The notes under the pieces: model-generated
Databases searched by the model: none
What the model was told of the DNA's origin: nothing
Seen by the model: only the letters and a program-made list of their open reading frames with translations
In this document: one piece after another, positions 1-8,986 of the stretch
Layout: each line of letters opens with the position of its first letter
Position numbering within the stretch: the stretch's first letter is position 1
From: Qipengyuania proteolytica
Lineage (GTDB): Bacteria; Pseudomonadota; Alphaproteobacteria; Sphingomonadales; Sphingomonadaceae
Length of the DNA: 64,000 nucleotides
Reading direction: 5' to 3'
Assembly (NCBI RefSeq): GCF_019711565.1
Contig: NZ_JAIGNN010000001.1
Span: forward strand, 124,001 to 188,000
Program-made: the position numbers and the translations under genes

Positions 1-15
1 GCAAGCGGGGATGCG

Positions 16-1176
16 TCAGTCGCCGTAACGGATGTGGACCTTGTGCGCCGCCTCGCGGGCCTTGCGTCGCGCTTCATCGGTATCGCCCGCAGTCGCCAGT
101 GCGACGCCCATGCGGCGATAGGGGCGGCTCGTCGGCTTGCCGAAGATACGGATGTCGGCGCCGTCGGCCATCGCGTCGGCGAGCCCCTCATAGGACAGGC
201 TGGCGCTGTCGCGATCGGCGAGGATCACTGCGCTGGCTGCCGGACGCGCGCGCATATCTGCGGGGATCGGCAGGCCCATTACCGCGCGGGCATGGAGGTC
301 GAACTCGGTGAGGTTCTGGCTCACGAGCGTCACCATGCCGGTATCGTGCGGGCGTGGCGAGACTTCGGAGAAGATCACCTCCTCGCCCTTCACGAAGAAC
401 TCGACCCCGAAGAGGCCGTAGCCGCCGAGGTCGTCGACAACCTTCGTCGCCATCTCCTGTGCCTTGGTGATGGCGGCGTCCGACATGGGTGTCGGCTGCC
501 AGCTTTCCTGGTAGTCGCCGCGCTCCTGCCGGTGGCCGATGGGCGGGCAGAAGGTGACGCCGCCTGCATGGCGCACGGTCAGCAGCGTTATCTCGTAGTC
601 GAAATCGACGAATTGCTCGACGATCACCCGCTGCCGGTCGCCGCGCATATTGGCGACGGCATAGTCCCACGCAGCCTCCAGCCCGTCCGCATCGCGCACG
701 GTCGTCTGCCCCTTGCCGCTCGAGGACATGACCGGCTTGATCACGCAGGGAAAGCCGGAGTGCTCGGCTGCCGCGCGAACTTCGTCGAGGTTCTTGGCGT
801 AGCGATAGCGTGACGTGACGAGACCAAGTTCGTTCGCCGCAAGGTCTCGGATCGCGTCCCGGTTCATCGTCATCTGCGTTGCGCGGGCGGAGGGGGCGAC
901 GGTGAAGCCTTCCTCCTCCAGCTCGGCCAGCACCTCGGTGCGGATCGCCTCGATCTCGGGCACGATGTAATCGGGGCGGTGCTGCTCGACGACGGCACGC
1001 AGCCGCTCGCCATCGAGCATGGAGAAAACTTCGCGGGCATCGGCCAGCTGCATCGCCGGCGCATGGTCATAGGCGTCGCAGGCGATGACACAGGCGCCGA
1101 GCCGCTTGGCGGAGATCACGAATTCCCGCCCGAGCTCGCCCGAGCCCAGCAGCAGGATCTTCGCGGTGTGGCTCAC
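16..1176 (-). CDS. purT: Formate-dependent phosphoribosylglycinamide formyltransferase (PurT)
   Basis: ATP-grasp enzyme that formylates glycinamide ribonucleotide with formate and ATP in de novo purine synthesis, in the cytoplasm. At 386 residues it is close to the usual family length of about 390. The N-terminus has a nucleotide-binding-like start (ILLLGSGELGREF), the ATP-grasp part includes PCVIKPVMSSSGKGQ near residue 145, and the C-terminal half has SEVSPRPHDTGMV, all typical of PurT/PurK-type enzymes. The start is GTG at 1176, which overlaps the lysC stop as GTGA, so the two are probably translated in a coupled way from one minus-strand message. PurT rather than PurK because of the length and the HDTGMV segment. 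Confidence 0.95.
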   Translation of the reverse strand: MSHTAKILLLGSGELGREFVISAKRLGACVIACDAYDHAPAMQLADAREVFSMLDGERLRAVVEQHRPDYIVPEIEAIRTEVLAELEEEGFTVAPSARATQMTMNRDAIRDLAANELGLVTSRYRYAKNLDEVRAAAEHSGFPCVIKPVMSSSGKGQTTVRDADGLEAAWDYAVANMRGDRQRVIVEQFVDFDYEITLLTVRHAGGVTFCPPIGHRQERGDYQESWQPTPMSDAAITKAQEMATKVVDDLGGYGLFGVEFFVKGEEVIFSEVSPRPHDTGMVTLVSQNLTEFDLHARAVMGLPIPADMRARPAASAVILADRDSASLSYEGLADAMADGADIRIFGKPTSRPYRRMGVALATAGDTDEARRKAREAAHKVHIRYGD

Positions 1177-2453
1177 GCAGCCTCGTCCGTCGCATCCAGC
1201 CCGTAGGCCGTGTGCAGCACGCGCACCGCGAGTTCGGTTTCGTCCTCGTCGATCATGACGCTGATCTTGATCTCGCTGGTCGAGATCGCCTGGATGTTGA
1301 TCCCGCGATCGGACAGGGCGCGGAACATGGTGCTGGCGACGCCCGCGTGGCTCTTCATGCCGACGCCCACGACGCTGATCTTGGCGATCTTGCTGTCGGT
1401 GATGAGGCGGTTGTAGCCGATCTCGTCGCGCTTGTCCTCGAGCAGCGCCTGCGCGCGGGCAAGGTCGGTCTGCGGCACGGTGAAGGTCACGTCGGTCTCG
1501 CCCTTGTCGCGGCCGACGTTCTGGATGATCATGTCGACGTTGATCGAGGCGGCGGCGAGCGGCTCGAAGATATGGGCCACCGCGCCGGGCTTGTCGGGCA
1601 CGCGGGTGAGGATCACCTTGGCCTCGTTCTTGTCATGCGCGATGCCGGTCACGTGCTGGCGTTCCATGTCGCCCTTCTCCACCAGTTCGTTCATTTCATC
1701 TTCCGAGACGATCATCGTGCCCGGAAGCTCGTCGGCGGGGATCGCATCCTCGCCGACGAAGCTGGAGAGGACCTGCACCCGCACGCCCTCCTTCATGGCC
1801 AAGCCCACCGAGCGCGTCTGGAGCACCTTGGCCCCCACGCTCGCGAGCTCGAGCATTTCCTCGTAGGTCACCGCCTTCTGCTTCTTCGCCTTGGCGACGA
1901 TGCGCGGATCGGTGGTGTAGACGCCGTCGACGTCGGTATAGATGTCGCAGCGGTCGGCCTTGACCGCCGCCGCCACGGCGACTGCCGAGGTGTCGGAACC
2001 GCCGCGGCCGAGCGTGGTCACGCGATTGTCTTCGGAGAGGCCCTGGAAACCGGGGATCACCGCGATCTCGCCGCGTTCCATGCTGGCGATCAGGGCATCG
2101 GCATCGATACTCTCGATCCGCGCCTTGGCATGCGCTTCGATCGTGTTGATCGGCAATTGCCAGCCGAGCCAGCTGCGCGCCTTGCAGCCGAGCGATTGCA
2201 GCGTCAGCGCGAGGAGACCGCTGGTCACCTGCTCGCCGCTCGCCACCACCACGTCGTATTCGGCCGGGTCGTAGAGCGCGTTCGCTTCGCGGCAGAAATT
2301 CACCAGCCGGTCGGTCTCGCCCGCCATCGCGCTGACCACCACCGCGACCTCGTGCCCGCGCGCCTGTTGTTTGCGCACGATATTGGCGACGCGGCGGATG
2401 CGTTCGGTCCCCGCCATGGAGGTGCCGCCGAATTTCATCACGATACGAGCCAA
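1173..2453 (-). CDS. lysC: Aspartate kinase
   Basis: Phosphorylates aspartate, the first step toward lysine, threonine and methionine. The kinase domain opens with the signature VMKFGGTSMAG and carries GRGGSDTSAVA near residue 170. The C-terminal third (from about residue 260) looks like two ACT domains, where feedback inhibitors normally bind. I chose the TTG at 2453, which gives 426 residues starting MARIVMKFGG, the usual alphaproteobacterial N-terminus, with GGAG ten bases upstream. An in-frame ATG at 2519 would add 22 residues without family resemblance and would overlap the divergent ubiG start. It is followed at once by purT, with a 4-base overlap. Confidence 0.95.
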   Translation of the reverse strand: MARIVMKFGGTSMAGTERIRRVANIVRKQQARGHEVAVVVSAMAGETDRLVNFCREANALYDPAEYDVVVASGEQVTSGLLALTLQSLGCKARSWLGWQLPINTIEAHAKARIESIDADALIASMERGEIAVIPGFQGLSEDNRVTTLGRGGSDTSAVAVAAAVKADRCDIYTDVDGVYTTDPRIVAKAKKQKAVTYEEMLELASVGAKVLQTRSVGLAMKEGVRVQVLSSFVGEDAIPADELPGTMIVSEDEMNELVEKGDMERQHVTGIAHDKNEAKVILTRVPDKPGAVAHIFEPLAAASINVDMIIQNVGRDKGETDVTFTVPQTDLARAQALLEDKRDEIGYNRLITDSKIAKISVVGVGMKSHAGVASTMFRALSDRGINIQAISTSEIKISVMIDEDETELAVRVLHTAYGLDATDEAA

Positions 2454-2506
2454 GCGAGGAGGTCTCCGTGCTGGAATAGCTGGGATATGGCTGCTAGCCA
2501 GAGCGC

Positions 2507-3268
2507 ATGAGCGATGCAACCATGCAGCAGCGTAGCAATACTTCAGGCGGCCAAACGATCCGACCGGAGGAAGCGGCGCATTTCGGCCGGCTGGCGAAGG
2601 ACTGGTGGGACCCCAAGGGCTCCTCGGCCATGCTCCACCGCCTCAACCCCGTGCGGCTGAAGTTCCTGCGCGAGGCGATCGACCTGCACTGGGCGGGCGA
2701 TATCGAGGCGCGCCGTCCGCTGGCAGGCAAGAGCGCGCTCGACGTCGGCTGCGGCGCGGGCCTGCTGTGCGAACCGCTGGCGCGGCTGGGTGCGGATGTC
2801 ACCGGCGTCGATGCCGCGCCCGAGAATGTCGCCGCCGCCGCTGTCCATGCCGAAGGTGCAGGGCTCGATATCCGCTACATGGCGGGCGAGATCGGATCGC
2901 TCGACGTCGGCAAATTCAACCTCGTCACCGCGATGGAAGTGATCGAGCATGTCGCGGACAAGCGCGCTTTCCTCGGCGAGCTGGCAGCGCGGCTTGCACC
3001 CGGCGGGCTGATGGTCCTTTCCACCCCCAACCGCACCCCGCAATCGCGGCTGGTGATGATCGGAGCGGCGGAAGGGATCGGGCTGATCCCGAAGGGCACG
3101 CACCACTGGGACGACTTCGTCACGCCCGAAGAGCTGGGCGAACTGCTGGCGGAGGCCGGGCTCGAGACAGGCGAGCCGACCGGCATCGCCTATCGCCCCG
3201 ACAAGGGGCTGCATCTGTCGCACGACCTCTCGCTAAACTATCTCGTCTCGGCGCGCCGCGCGGCCTAG
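2507..3268 (+). CDS. ubiG: Ubiquinone biosynthesis O-methyltransferase (UbiG)
   Basis: SAM-dependent methyltransferase that carries out the two O-methylations of ubiquinone synthesis at the membrane surface. At 253 residues it fits the family. Visible marks are the UbiG-type N-terminus (FGRLAKDWWDPKGSSAMLHRLNPVR), motif I for SAM binding (LDVGCGAGLLCEPLARLGA, near residue 77), the acidic end of beta-2 (VTGVDAAPENV), and the LSTPNRT and KGTHHWDDFVTPEEL segments diagnostic of UbiG. It is divergent from lysC with about 50 bases between starts. Its stop codon lies in a CTAG shared with the convergent deaminase gene. Confidence 0.95.
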   Translation: MSDATMQQRSNTSGGQTIRPEEAAHFGRLAKDWWDPKGSSAMLHRLNPVRLKFLREAIDLHWAGDIEARRPLAGKSALDVGCGAGLLCEPLARLGADVTGVDAAPENVAAAAVHAEGAGLDIRYMAGEIGSLDVGKFNLVTAMEVIEHVADKRAFLGELAARLAPGGLMVLSTPNRTPQSRLVMIGAAEGIGLIPKGTHHWDDFVTPEELGELLAEAGLETGEPTGIAYRPDKGLHLSHDLSLNYLVSARRAA

Positions 3269-3759
3269 TCGTTGGCCTGCATTTCCTCCGGAACGTCGTC
3301 GCCGGGCCGGAAATAAAGGTCGGCGCACGCCTCTGCCAGAACGCCGCCGACAAGCTCGAGATCGTCCTTGTAGGCGTCGGCGATGAAATCGAGCGTCGAG
3401 AGGTGGCGGTCCTCGAAATACATCTCGTGCACATCGTCGCGCCCGGCGCCATAGACGATGCGGCTCACGCCCGCCCAGATACTGGCGAAGGTGCACATTC
3501 CGCAAGGCTGCAGCGTGGAATAGAGTGTCGCGCCTTCGATGCGCATGTCGCCAAAAGCCGCGCCGCCGGCGCGCAAGGTCACGATCTCCGCATGGGCTGT
3601 GGCATCGCAGCATTCTGCGGTGTGATTGACCCCGCGCGCGATCTCCTCGCCGTCGAGCACGAGTATGGCCGCGATCGGCGTATTGGCCGGATCGGTGCCC
3701 TTCTCCGCGATCGCATGGTCACGGGCGGTGCTCATCCACTCGATGTCGTCGCGCTGCAT
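3265..3759 (-). CDS. Zinc-dependent nucleoside/deoxycytidylate deaminase family protein
   Basis: Cytidine/deoxycytidylate-deaminase-fold protein of about 164 residues. The zinc-binding and catalytic motifs are present: HAEI (His ligand and catalytic Glu) near residue 75 and PCGMC (two Cys ligands) near residue 105. Substrate is not evident; guanine, cytosine or tRNA-adenosine type deaminases share this fold, and the acidic C-terminal tail (residues 130-164) is not like TadA. I start at the ATG at 3759; an upstream TTG at 3777 would add six residues, and neither has a clear ribosome binding site. The stop TAG overlaps the ubiG stop on the other strand within CTAG. Confidence 0.8.
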   Translation of the reverse strand: MQRDDIEWMSTARDHAIAEKGTDPANTPIAAILVLDGEEIARGVNHTAECCDATAHAEIVTLRAGGAAFGDMRIEGATLYSTLQPCGMCTFASIWAGVSRIVYGAGRDDVHEMYFEDRHLSTLDFIADAYKDDLELVGGVLAEACADLYFRPGDDVPEEMQAND

Positions 3760-3892
3760 GAGAAGCCAACGCCGCAACCCCGCATCTTATCCCGACCCCA
3801 TCGTGTCCCACTGTTATGATGCTCCGGCTGACAGGCGCGCTGGGAGGCGCGTTAACGCGATCTTGACGATCCCGGCCGTATAATCGCGTACC

Positions 3893-4060
3893 ATGTTCAA
3901 GAAGCTCCTCATCGCGACCGCCGTGGTGCTCGGCCTGATCTACGGGTCGGGCCACGATATCGCGTCGGTCAAGCGCATGGTGAAAGGCGCCGCGAACGAG
4001 AACGCGCGCAGCTTCACCAACGGCTCGAACGACGGCTGGGGTGCCAATAGCGGCTACTGA
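3893..4060 (+). CDS. 55-residue exported or membrane-anchored microprotein, unknown function
   Basis: Small ORF starting MFKKLLIATAVVLGLIYG, that is, a short basic N-terminus followed by one hydrophobic segment (residues 5-18) and then a polar, Asn/Gly/Ser-rich tail ending GWGANSGY. This looks like an uncleaved signal anchor or signal peptide with a mature part of about 35 residues. I do not recognise a family. It sits alone on the plus strand between two minus-strand genes and its end overlaps the Spx/ArsC gene by 7 bases. A TATAAT hexamer lies at 3879-3884 just before the ATG, but no correctly spaced -35 box accompanies it. Coding is plausible but not certain. Confidence 0.55.
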   Translation: MFKKLLIATAVVLGLIYGSGHDIASVKRMVKGAANENARSFTNGSNDGWGANSGY

Positions 4061-4401
4061 AGCGCCGCAGCCCACTCCGTCTCATCGAACCCGACCAGCA
4101 GGCCGCCCGCATGTTCCACCACGGGCCGCTTGATCATGCTCGGGTTGTCCTGAAGCAGCGCGATGGCTTTCGCGGCATCGATATCCGCCTTCTGCTCGTC
4201 GCTGAGCTTGCGGAAGGTCGTGCCGCGACGGTTGAGCACAGTGTCGACGCTCTCCCCCTCGATCCACGCAGCCAGCTTGGCCGGATCGGCGCCTTCCTTC
4301 TTGTAGTCGTGGAACGTGTAGCCGATGCCGTGCCTGTCCAGCCACGTCCGCGCCTTCTTGACCGTATCGCAATTGGGAATGCCGTAAAGGTGGATGGCCA
4401 T
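4054..4401 (-). CDS. Spx/MgsR/YffB-type ArsC-family protein
   Basis: Thioredoxin-fold protein of 115 residues in the arsenate-reductase-like ArsC/Spx family. The N-terminus MAIHLYGIPNCDTVKKA carries the redox cysteine (Cys10) in the family position, followed by the LDRHGIGYTFHDYKK helix-strand. The central FRKLSD and C-terminal MIKRPVV segments are also characteristic. Members of this group (YffB) are usually glutathione-dependent reductases of unknown substrate rather than true arsenate reductases or Spx regulators. It is the last gene of the yebC-membrane protein-ruvC-arsC minus-strand cluster, 9 bases after ruvC. Confidence 0.88.
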   Translation of the reverse strand: MAIHLYGIPNCDTVKKARTWLDRHGIGYTFHDYKKEGADPAKLAAWIEGESVDTVLNRRGTTFRKLSDEQKADIDAAKAIALLQDNPSMIKRPVVEHAGGLLVGFDETEWAAALQ

Positions 4402-4410
4402 GCCGGTTCC

Positions 4411-4884
4411 TTAGCTTCTGGGTGAGAGATGTGCGTCGGCAATCGCAACCGCGAGCGCATCGGCCGCGTCCGCCCCGGTGATCGGCGCGCCGGGCAGGAG
4501 CACCTTGAGCATCGCCTGCACCTGCGCCTTCTCCGCCCCGCCCGTGCCGACGACCGCCTTCTTGACCAGCCGCGCGGCGTGTTCGTTCACCGTCAGTCCC
4601 GCCGCCCCGCAGGCCGCCAGCACCGCGCCGCGCGCCTGCGCCAGCTTGAGCGTCGATTGCGGGTTCTTGTTGACGAAGACCTCTTCCGCCGCGGCGCGAT
4701 CAGGGCGGTGGGTGGCAATTACCTCCGCAAGGGCCGCCTGCAGAGCTGCCAGCCGCTCGGGCATGGACGCCTTCGCATCGGTGGGCACCTGCCCATTGGC
4801 GATGTGGGCAATGCGAGAGCCCTCGGCACGGATCACCCCCCAGCCCGTGCAGCTGAGCGAAGGGTCGAGGCCGAGGATGATCAC
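4411..4884 (-). CDS. ruvC: Crossover junction endodeoxyribonuclease RuvC
   Basis: Holliday-junction resolvase acting with RuvAB in recombinational repair. At 157 residues it is slightly shorter than the common 165-175. The first catalytic Asp is in LGLDPSLSCTGWG (Asp7), the second acidic residue in EEVFVNKNPQST (around residue 67), and the C-terminal catalytic pair in GADAADALAVAI (around residues 138-143). ruvA and ruvB are not in this window. The start ATG at 4884 overlaps the stop of the upstream membrane-protein gene by four bases (ATGA), and yebC lies upstream, the usual neighbourhood of ruvC. Confidence 0.95.
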   Translation of the reverse strand: MIILGLDPSLSCTGWGVIRAEGSRIAHIANGQVPTDAKASMPERLAALQAALAEVIATHRPDRAAAEEVFVNKNPQSTLKLAQARGAVLAACGAAGLTVNEHAARLVKKAVVGTGGAEKAQVQAMLKVLLPGAPITGADAADALAVAIADAHLSPRS

Positions 4885-5231
4885 AGGTCGATGCCGATGC
4901 GCGAACCCGCCTTCAGCATGCCGGCATAGAGCACGGCGGTCAGCGCGCAGCCGATCGCCAGCGAGAGCCAGAAACTCATGCCCTGGCGCAGCAGGACGGG
5001 GATCAGCAGGAACATCGGCAGGCTCGGCAATACGAACCAGAAAGTCGCCTGCGCGTGCTGCGCCATGTTCTCCGCGTCGGGGCGCGCGAACCAGAGGAAG
5101 ATCATCCCGAGGATCGAGACAAGCGGCAGCGAGGCGATCAGCGCCGCCGCCGCCGGCAAGCGCCGGCCGACTTCCGCAATCGCCGCGATCATGACGCCGG
5201 CCAGCAGCGCCTTCGCGACGAAGGCGAACAT
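4881..5231 (-). CDS. Small integral membrane protein, DUF3147-like
   Basis: Protein of 116 residues with four predicted membrane helices (about 5-20, 27-48, 63-80 and 85-107). It resembles the DUF3147 group of small inner-membrane proteins (LASLPLVSILGMIFLW and the FWFVLPSLPMFLLIPVLL segment), a family with no assigned function. It lies between yebC and ruvC on the same strand; its stop overlaps the ruvC start (ATGA), so expression is probably coupled to ruvC. The family assignment is from memory of the pattern and is moderate. Confidence 0.75.
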   Translation of the reverse strand: MFAFVAKALLAGVMIAAIAEVGRRLPAAAALIASLPLVSILGMIFLWFARPDAENMAQHAQATFWFVLPSLPMFLLIPVLLRQGMSFWLSLAIGCALTAVLYAGMLKAGSRIGIDL

Positions 5232-5262
5232 CAGCCCACCGTCCCGCTTGCCGGGCCGGCCA

Positions 5263-6006
5263 TCAGCCCAGCTTCTCCATGATCTCGTCCGAAATCTCGT
5301 AATTGCCCCAGACGGTCTGGACGTCGTCGTCGTCGTCGAGCGCGTCGACGAGCTTGAGCAGCGTGTTGGCCGCGCCTTCGTCCATCTCGACCGTGAGGTT
5401 AGGCTTCCAGGCCAGTTTGACCGTCTCCGCCTCGCCGAGCGATTTCTCCAGATCGCCCGCGACCTGGTGCAGGTCTTCGGGGGCGGTCCAGATCGTGTGC
5501 CCGTCGGCGGAGCTTTCGATGTCCTGCGCGCCCGCTTCCATCGCGGCCTCGAGGACCTTTTCCTCGTCGCCCACGCTGGCGGGATATTCGATCAGGCCGA
5601 GGCGCTCGAACCCGTGGCTGACCGAACCTTCGCTGCCGAGGTTGCCGCCGTTCTTGCTGAAGGCGGTGCGCACATTGGTGGCGGTCCGGTTGCGGTTATC
5701 GGTCAACGCTTCGACGATGATCGCGCTGCCGCCCGGGCCATAGCCTTCGTAGCGGACCTCTTCGTAGTTCTCGCCGTCATTGGCGGACGCCTTGTCGATC
5801 GCACGCTGGATGTTGTCCTTGGGCATCGACTGCGCCTTGGCGGCGTTGACCGCGAGGCGCAGGCGCGGGTTCATGTCCGGATCGGGCATGCCCATCTTGG
5901 CCGCGACGGTGATTTCGCGGGAAAGCTTGGAAAACATCGCGCTCCGCTTCTTGTCCTGCGCACCCTTGCGATGCATGATGTTCTTGAATTTGGAATGGCC
6001 TGCCAT
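5263..6006 (-). CDS. YebC/PmpR family protein
   Basis: 247-residue member of the YebC/PmpR/TACO1 family. The N-terminus [21 protein letters not shown] is the family signature, followed by [24 protein letters not shown] and the YEGYGPGG loop. The long-known label is DNA-binding regulator, and recent work on YebC-type proteins supports a role in relieving ribosome stalling at proline stretches; the sequence alone does not choose between these. Full length with an acidic C-terminus. It is first in a minus-strand run followed by a DUF3147-like gene, ruvC and an ArsC-family gene. Confidence 0.95.
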   Translation of the reverse strand: MAGHSKFKNIMHRKGAQDKKRSAMFSKLSREITVAAKMGMPDPDMNPRLRLAVNAAKAQSMPKDNIQRAIDKASANDGENYEEVRYEGYGPGGSAIIVEALTDNRNRTATNVRTAFSKNGGNLGSEGSVSHGFERLGLIEYPASVGDEEKVLEAAMEAGAQDIESSADGHTIWTAPEDLHQVAGDLEKSLGEAETVKLAWKPNLTVEMDEGAANTLLKLVDALDDDDDVQTVWGNYEISDEIMEKLG

Positions 6007-6074
6007 GGTTTCGCTTTTCGCGTTGCTGCTGGTGGGTACCCACCTCGGTGGAATCAGGGGGCCGCCTTAGCCGC

Positions 6075-6863
6075 ATGGATGCAGTGACGACAAGTGGCGA
6101 GAACGCACTCGCGCCCGCCGATACGCTCCGCGGGGAATGGGCGCGTTTCGGAGCCTTCCTGAAATGGCCGAAGCTGCCCGACCGGGCACCCATGCCGCGC
6201 GTGTCGAGCCTGGTGGCGGTGATGCGCATGCTGCTGCTGGATTTCACCTTCATGGCGATCCTGCTGGGCATCGCCGGGATCGCCATGGCTGTCGGGACGG
6301 AACTGCCGCAAACGGCGCTTTCCGGGATGGAGATGACGCCGCTGATCATCTTCGCTGCGGTCGTCGCCGCGCCCCTGCTGGAAGAGATCGCGTTCAGAGG
6401 CTGGCTTTCGGGCCGGCCCGGTCATGTGCTCGGCTGGCTGCTGCTGGGTGGCGCCGTGGTCGGTGTGGGAGTTGCCGGGCTCGCAGGCGGCGCACCGAGC
6501 GGCGCTGCAAAGACGGGGATTGCGTTCGCCGGCCTAGGGGTCCTGGTGGCGATCGTCGCCGCGATCCTCGCCATAGTCCTGCTGCGCAAGCGCGACGCGA
6601 TGCGCTGGTTCCAGCGTATCTTCCCGCTGTTCTTCTGGCTGAGCACGCTCGCCTTTTCGATCGTCCACATCTTCAATTTCCCGCCCGACCAGATGGTCAT
6701 GGCGCTGCCGCTGGTCCTGCCGCAGTTCGCTACCGGGATGATCCTCGGTTACCTGCGTGTGAACTACGGCTTGTGGGCGAGCATTCTGCTCCACTTCCTG
6801 CACAATGCCGCCTTCATCGGCATGGTCGTGCTGGCGAGTGGGGCCGGCAAGGCGGCAAGTTAG
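6075..6863 (+). CDS. CPBP-family intramembrane glutamic endopeptidase-like protein
   Basis: Polytopic membrane protein of about 262 residues in the CPBP/ABI (CAAX protease and bacteriocin-processing) family. Motif 1 EEIAFRGW (EExxxR), motif 2 FSIVH (FxxxH) and motif 3 HFLHN are all present, so the putative active site is complete. About six to eight hydrophobic segments are visible. Substrate unknown; relatives range from prenyl-protein proteases to bacteriocin self-immunity proteins. I start at ATG 6075; a GTG at 6048 would add nine residues. It ends one base before the convergent UPF0145 gene. Confidence 0.85.
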   Translation: MDAVTTSGENALAPADTLRGEWARFGAFLKWPKLPDRAPMPRVSSLVAVMRMLLLDFTFMAILLGIAGIAMAVGTELPQTALSGMEMTPLIIFAAVVAAPLLEEIAFRGWLSGRPGHVLGWLLLGGAVVGVGVAGLAGGAPSGAAKTGIAFAGLGVLVAIVAAILAIVLLRKRDAMRWFQRIFPLFFWLSTLAFSIVHIFNFPPDQMVMALPLVLPQFATGMILGYLRVNYGLWASILLHFLHNAAFIGMVVLASGAGKAAS

Positions 6864-6864
6864 G

Positions 6865-7212
6865 TCAGATCTTCACCGCCGTGCCGCTGGCGCTGACCAT
6901 CAGCATCGAGCCCGTGTCGCCGATCACCTCGTAATCGAGATCGATCCCGACAACGGCATTGCCGCCGCGCGCACCGCATTCGGCCTGCAGTTCCTGGATC
7001 GCCTGTTCGCGCGCTTCGGCAAGGATCCGTTCGTAGCTGCCGGAGCGCCCGCCCACGATATCGCGGATATTGGCGAAGAGATCGCGGAAGATATTGGCGC
7101 CGACGATGACCTCGCCCGTCACGATGCCGAGGTATTCCTGGATCGGACTACCCTCGATCGTGGGCGTGGTGGTCACGGTGATCCCACGGGCGTCTTTCCA
7201 GTGCGGCGGCAT
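6865..7212 (-). CDS. UPF0145 (YbjQ) family protein
   Basis: Small cytoplasmic protein (115 residues) of the YbjQ/UPF0145 group, thought to form pentamers and annotated as heavy-metal-binding by homology only. The conserved VTTTPTIEG start strand, the [15 protein letters not shown] segment and the C-terminal [13 protein letters not shown] strand are all clear. I chose ATG 7212 because AAGGAG lies eight bases before it; a GTG/ATG further upstream (up to 7248) lacks this. It faces away from the tadG gene across a 289-base spacer. Confidence 0.88.
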   Translation of the reverse strand: MPPHWKDARGITVTTTPTIEGSPIQEYLGIVTGEVIVGANIFRDLFANIRDIVGGRSGSYERILAEAREQAIQELQAECGARGGNAVVGIDLDYEVIGDTGSMLMVSASGTAVKI

Positions 7213-7501
7213 GGCTCGGGCTCCTTCATGGCAAGGTGTATTAGTCATGTAGGGCGCGCGGGCGGGATTTCAACTCGCCCGGCCAAATGGCGAACGAATT
7301 TACAAGGATCGCATAATGACCCGGCGGAAACCAATTGGTAACGTTCACCCTCCTAGGAAATCCATGCCGAACGATCGCTGCGCGCCCAGCGCAGATTTTA
7401 CGATTGGTTAGCCATGCCTTTTCTGACGGTCTTAACCCTGCTCGTCATCCGTTGATTATGTCTGAGCCCCTAGGTGTTTTTCCGCAACCAGGGGAAACAC
7501 G

Positions 7502-8986
7502 ATGGGACAGTCCTTCCTAAGCCGCCTGTATCGCGACGAGACGGGCAACGTATTGCCGCTCTTCGCGGCCGGCATCCTGCCGCTGATCGCGCTCGTCGGC
7601 GGAGCGATGGACATCAGCGTCGCCTATATGGCGCGCTCGAAGCTCCAGAAGGCCTGCGACTCCGCGGCATTGGCCGGACGGCAGGCCATGGACGGGACGA
7701 GCTTCAAGGAAGCGCACAAGAAGGAAGCGGAGAAATTCTTCGACTTCAACTACCCCGCCGGCCTCTATCGTGCGGCCAGCCTAAAGTTCAACATCAAGCA
7801 GAACGGTGCCGACAACACCGAATTGCTCGCCGATGCGTCGGCGAAGATCCCGACCAGCCTGATGCGGATCTTCGGGTTCACCGAAATCCCGGTCGCCGTC
7901 ACGTGCAACGCCAAGAAGGACATCGGGCATAACGACATCGTCATGGTGCTCGACGTTACCGGTTCGATGAACGACAGCCCGTCGACCGGCGGCGGCTCCA
8001 AGATCGCCGCGTTGCGGGACGGTGCTTCCGGCCTCTATCGCGCGCTCGAGAATGCGGCAGGCTCGACTACGCGCTACGGCATCGTGCCCTATTCGCACAC
8101 GGTCAACGTGGGCCGTTCGCTCCAGAACCGCGATATCGTCGTCAACCAGCAATATGTCGACGGCAACTGGTACAAGGCCAACAACGGTTATTGGTATTTC
8201 AACCACACCGGCCTGCGGACCGTCCATATCAGCAACTCGACCTGGAACGGCTCGAACACGGCGAACGGCAACCGGCAGGGCTTCCGCACCAGCGGCGACG
8301 CCTGCATCGAGGAACGCGCCTCGATCGGCTACAGCTCGAACCCGATCCAGTATGCCAACTCGGTGAGCCTTGCGGACGTCAACACCATGGCGGCCAACGG
8401 CAACGACAGCGCCCTGCAGTTCGGACGCTACGATCCGGGCGTCCAGCGCGGCCAGAGCCAGAACGGCTGCCCCTCGGAAGCGACCACATTGCGGGAGTAT
8501 GCCAGCGAGACGAGCTTCAACAACGCCGTCACCGCGGCGACGGCTCGCGTGACGGGCGGCACCTATCACGACATCGGCATGCTCTGGGGCCTGCGCTACA
8601 TTTCGCGCAACGGCTTTTTCGCCGCCGACAATCCGGACGACCTTGCCGGCATCCCGGTCAACCAGCACATCGTGTTCATGACCGACGGCAAGCTCGATAC
8701 CGGCGGCACGCTGTACTCGGCCTTCGGCGTCGATAGCTACACCAACCGGATGCAGGGCACGGGCTCGCGAACCGACAAGCACATCTCGCGCTTCAAATCG
8801 ATCTGCAACCTCGCCAAGTCGATGAAGGTGACCGTCTGGGTGATTGCGCTCGACGTCACCGATACTAGCGAGATCAAGCAGTGCGCCACCAGCGAAACGC
8901 ACTTCAAGACCAGCGATGGAAGCGATCTCGAGCAGGTCTTCGCCGATATCGGTCGCGGCATCGGCAATCTGAGGCTGACCCAGTGA
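7502..8986 (+). CDS. TadG-like pilus assembly protein with N-terminal TadE-type segment and von Willebrand A domain
   Basis: 494-residue envelope protein. The N-terminus (DETGNVLPLFAAGILPLIALVGG) is a prepilin/TadE-like anchor with the conserved Gly then a hydrophobic helix (about residues 18-40). A vWA domain begins near residue 150 with the MIDAS-type motif DVTGSM, and later FMTDGKLD matches the second MIDAS region. It has many Cys and Asn-rich loops in the middle, as is usual for exported TadG. TadG proteins are associated with tight-adherence (Flp) pili, but no ATPase or Flp pilin gene is in this window. GGGGA lies shortly before the ATG. It overlaps the next gene by GTGA. Confidence 0.87.
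   Translation: MGQSFLSRLYRDETGNVLPLFAAGILPLIALVGGAMDISVAYMARSKLQKACDSAALAGRQAMDGTSFKEAHKKEAEKFFDFNYPAGLYRAASLKFNIKQNGADNTELLADASAKIPTSLMRIFGFTEIPVAVTCNAKKDIGHNDIVMVLDVTGSMNDSPSTGGGSKIAALRDGASGLYRALENAAGSTTRYGIVPYSHTVNVGRSLQNRDIVVNQQYVDGNWYKANNGYWYFNHTGLRTVHISNSTWNGSNTANGNRQGFRTSGDACIEERASIGYSSNPIQYANSVSLADVNTMAANGNDSALQFGRYDPGVQRGQSQNGCPSEATTLREYASETSFNNAVTAATARVTGGTYHDIGMLWGLRYISRNGFFAADNPDDLAGIPVNQHIVFMTDGKLDTGGTLYSAFGVDSYTNRMQGTGSRTDKHISRFKSICNLAKSMKVTVWVIALDVTDTSEIKQCATSETHFKTSDGSDLEQVFADIGRGIGNLRLTQ

Noticed and set aside
3863-3884. Sigma-70 promoter TTGACG...TATAAT before the 55-residue ORF
   Set aside because: The boxes are only 10 bases apart, far from the needed 16-18.
7335-7520. 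Small plus-strand frame before tadG
   Set aside because: No SD site, overlaps the tadG ribosome binding site and start, and looks like random frame; the 289-base spacer holds no clear promoter that I would defend.
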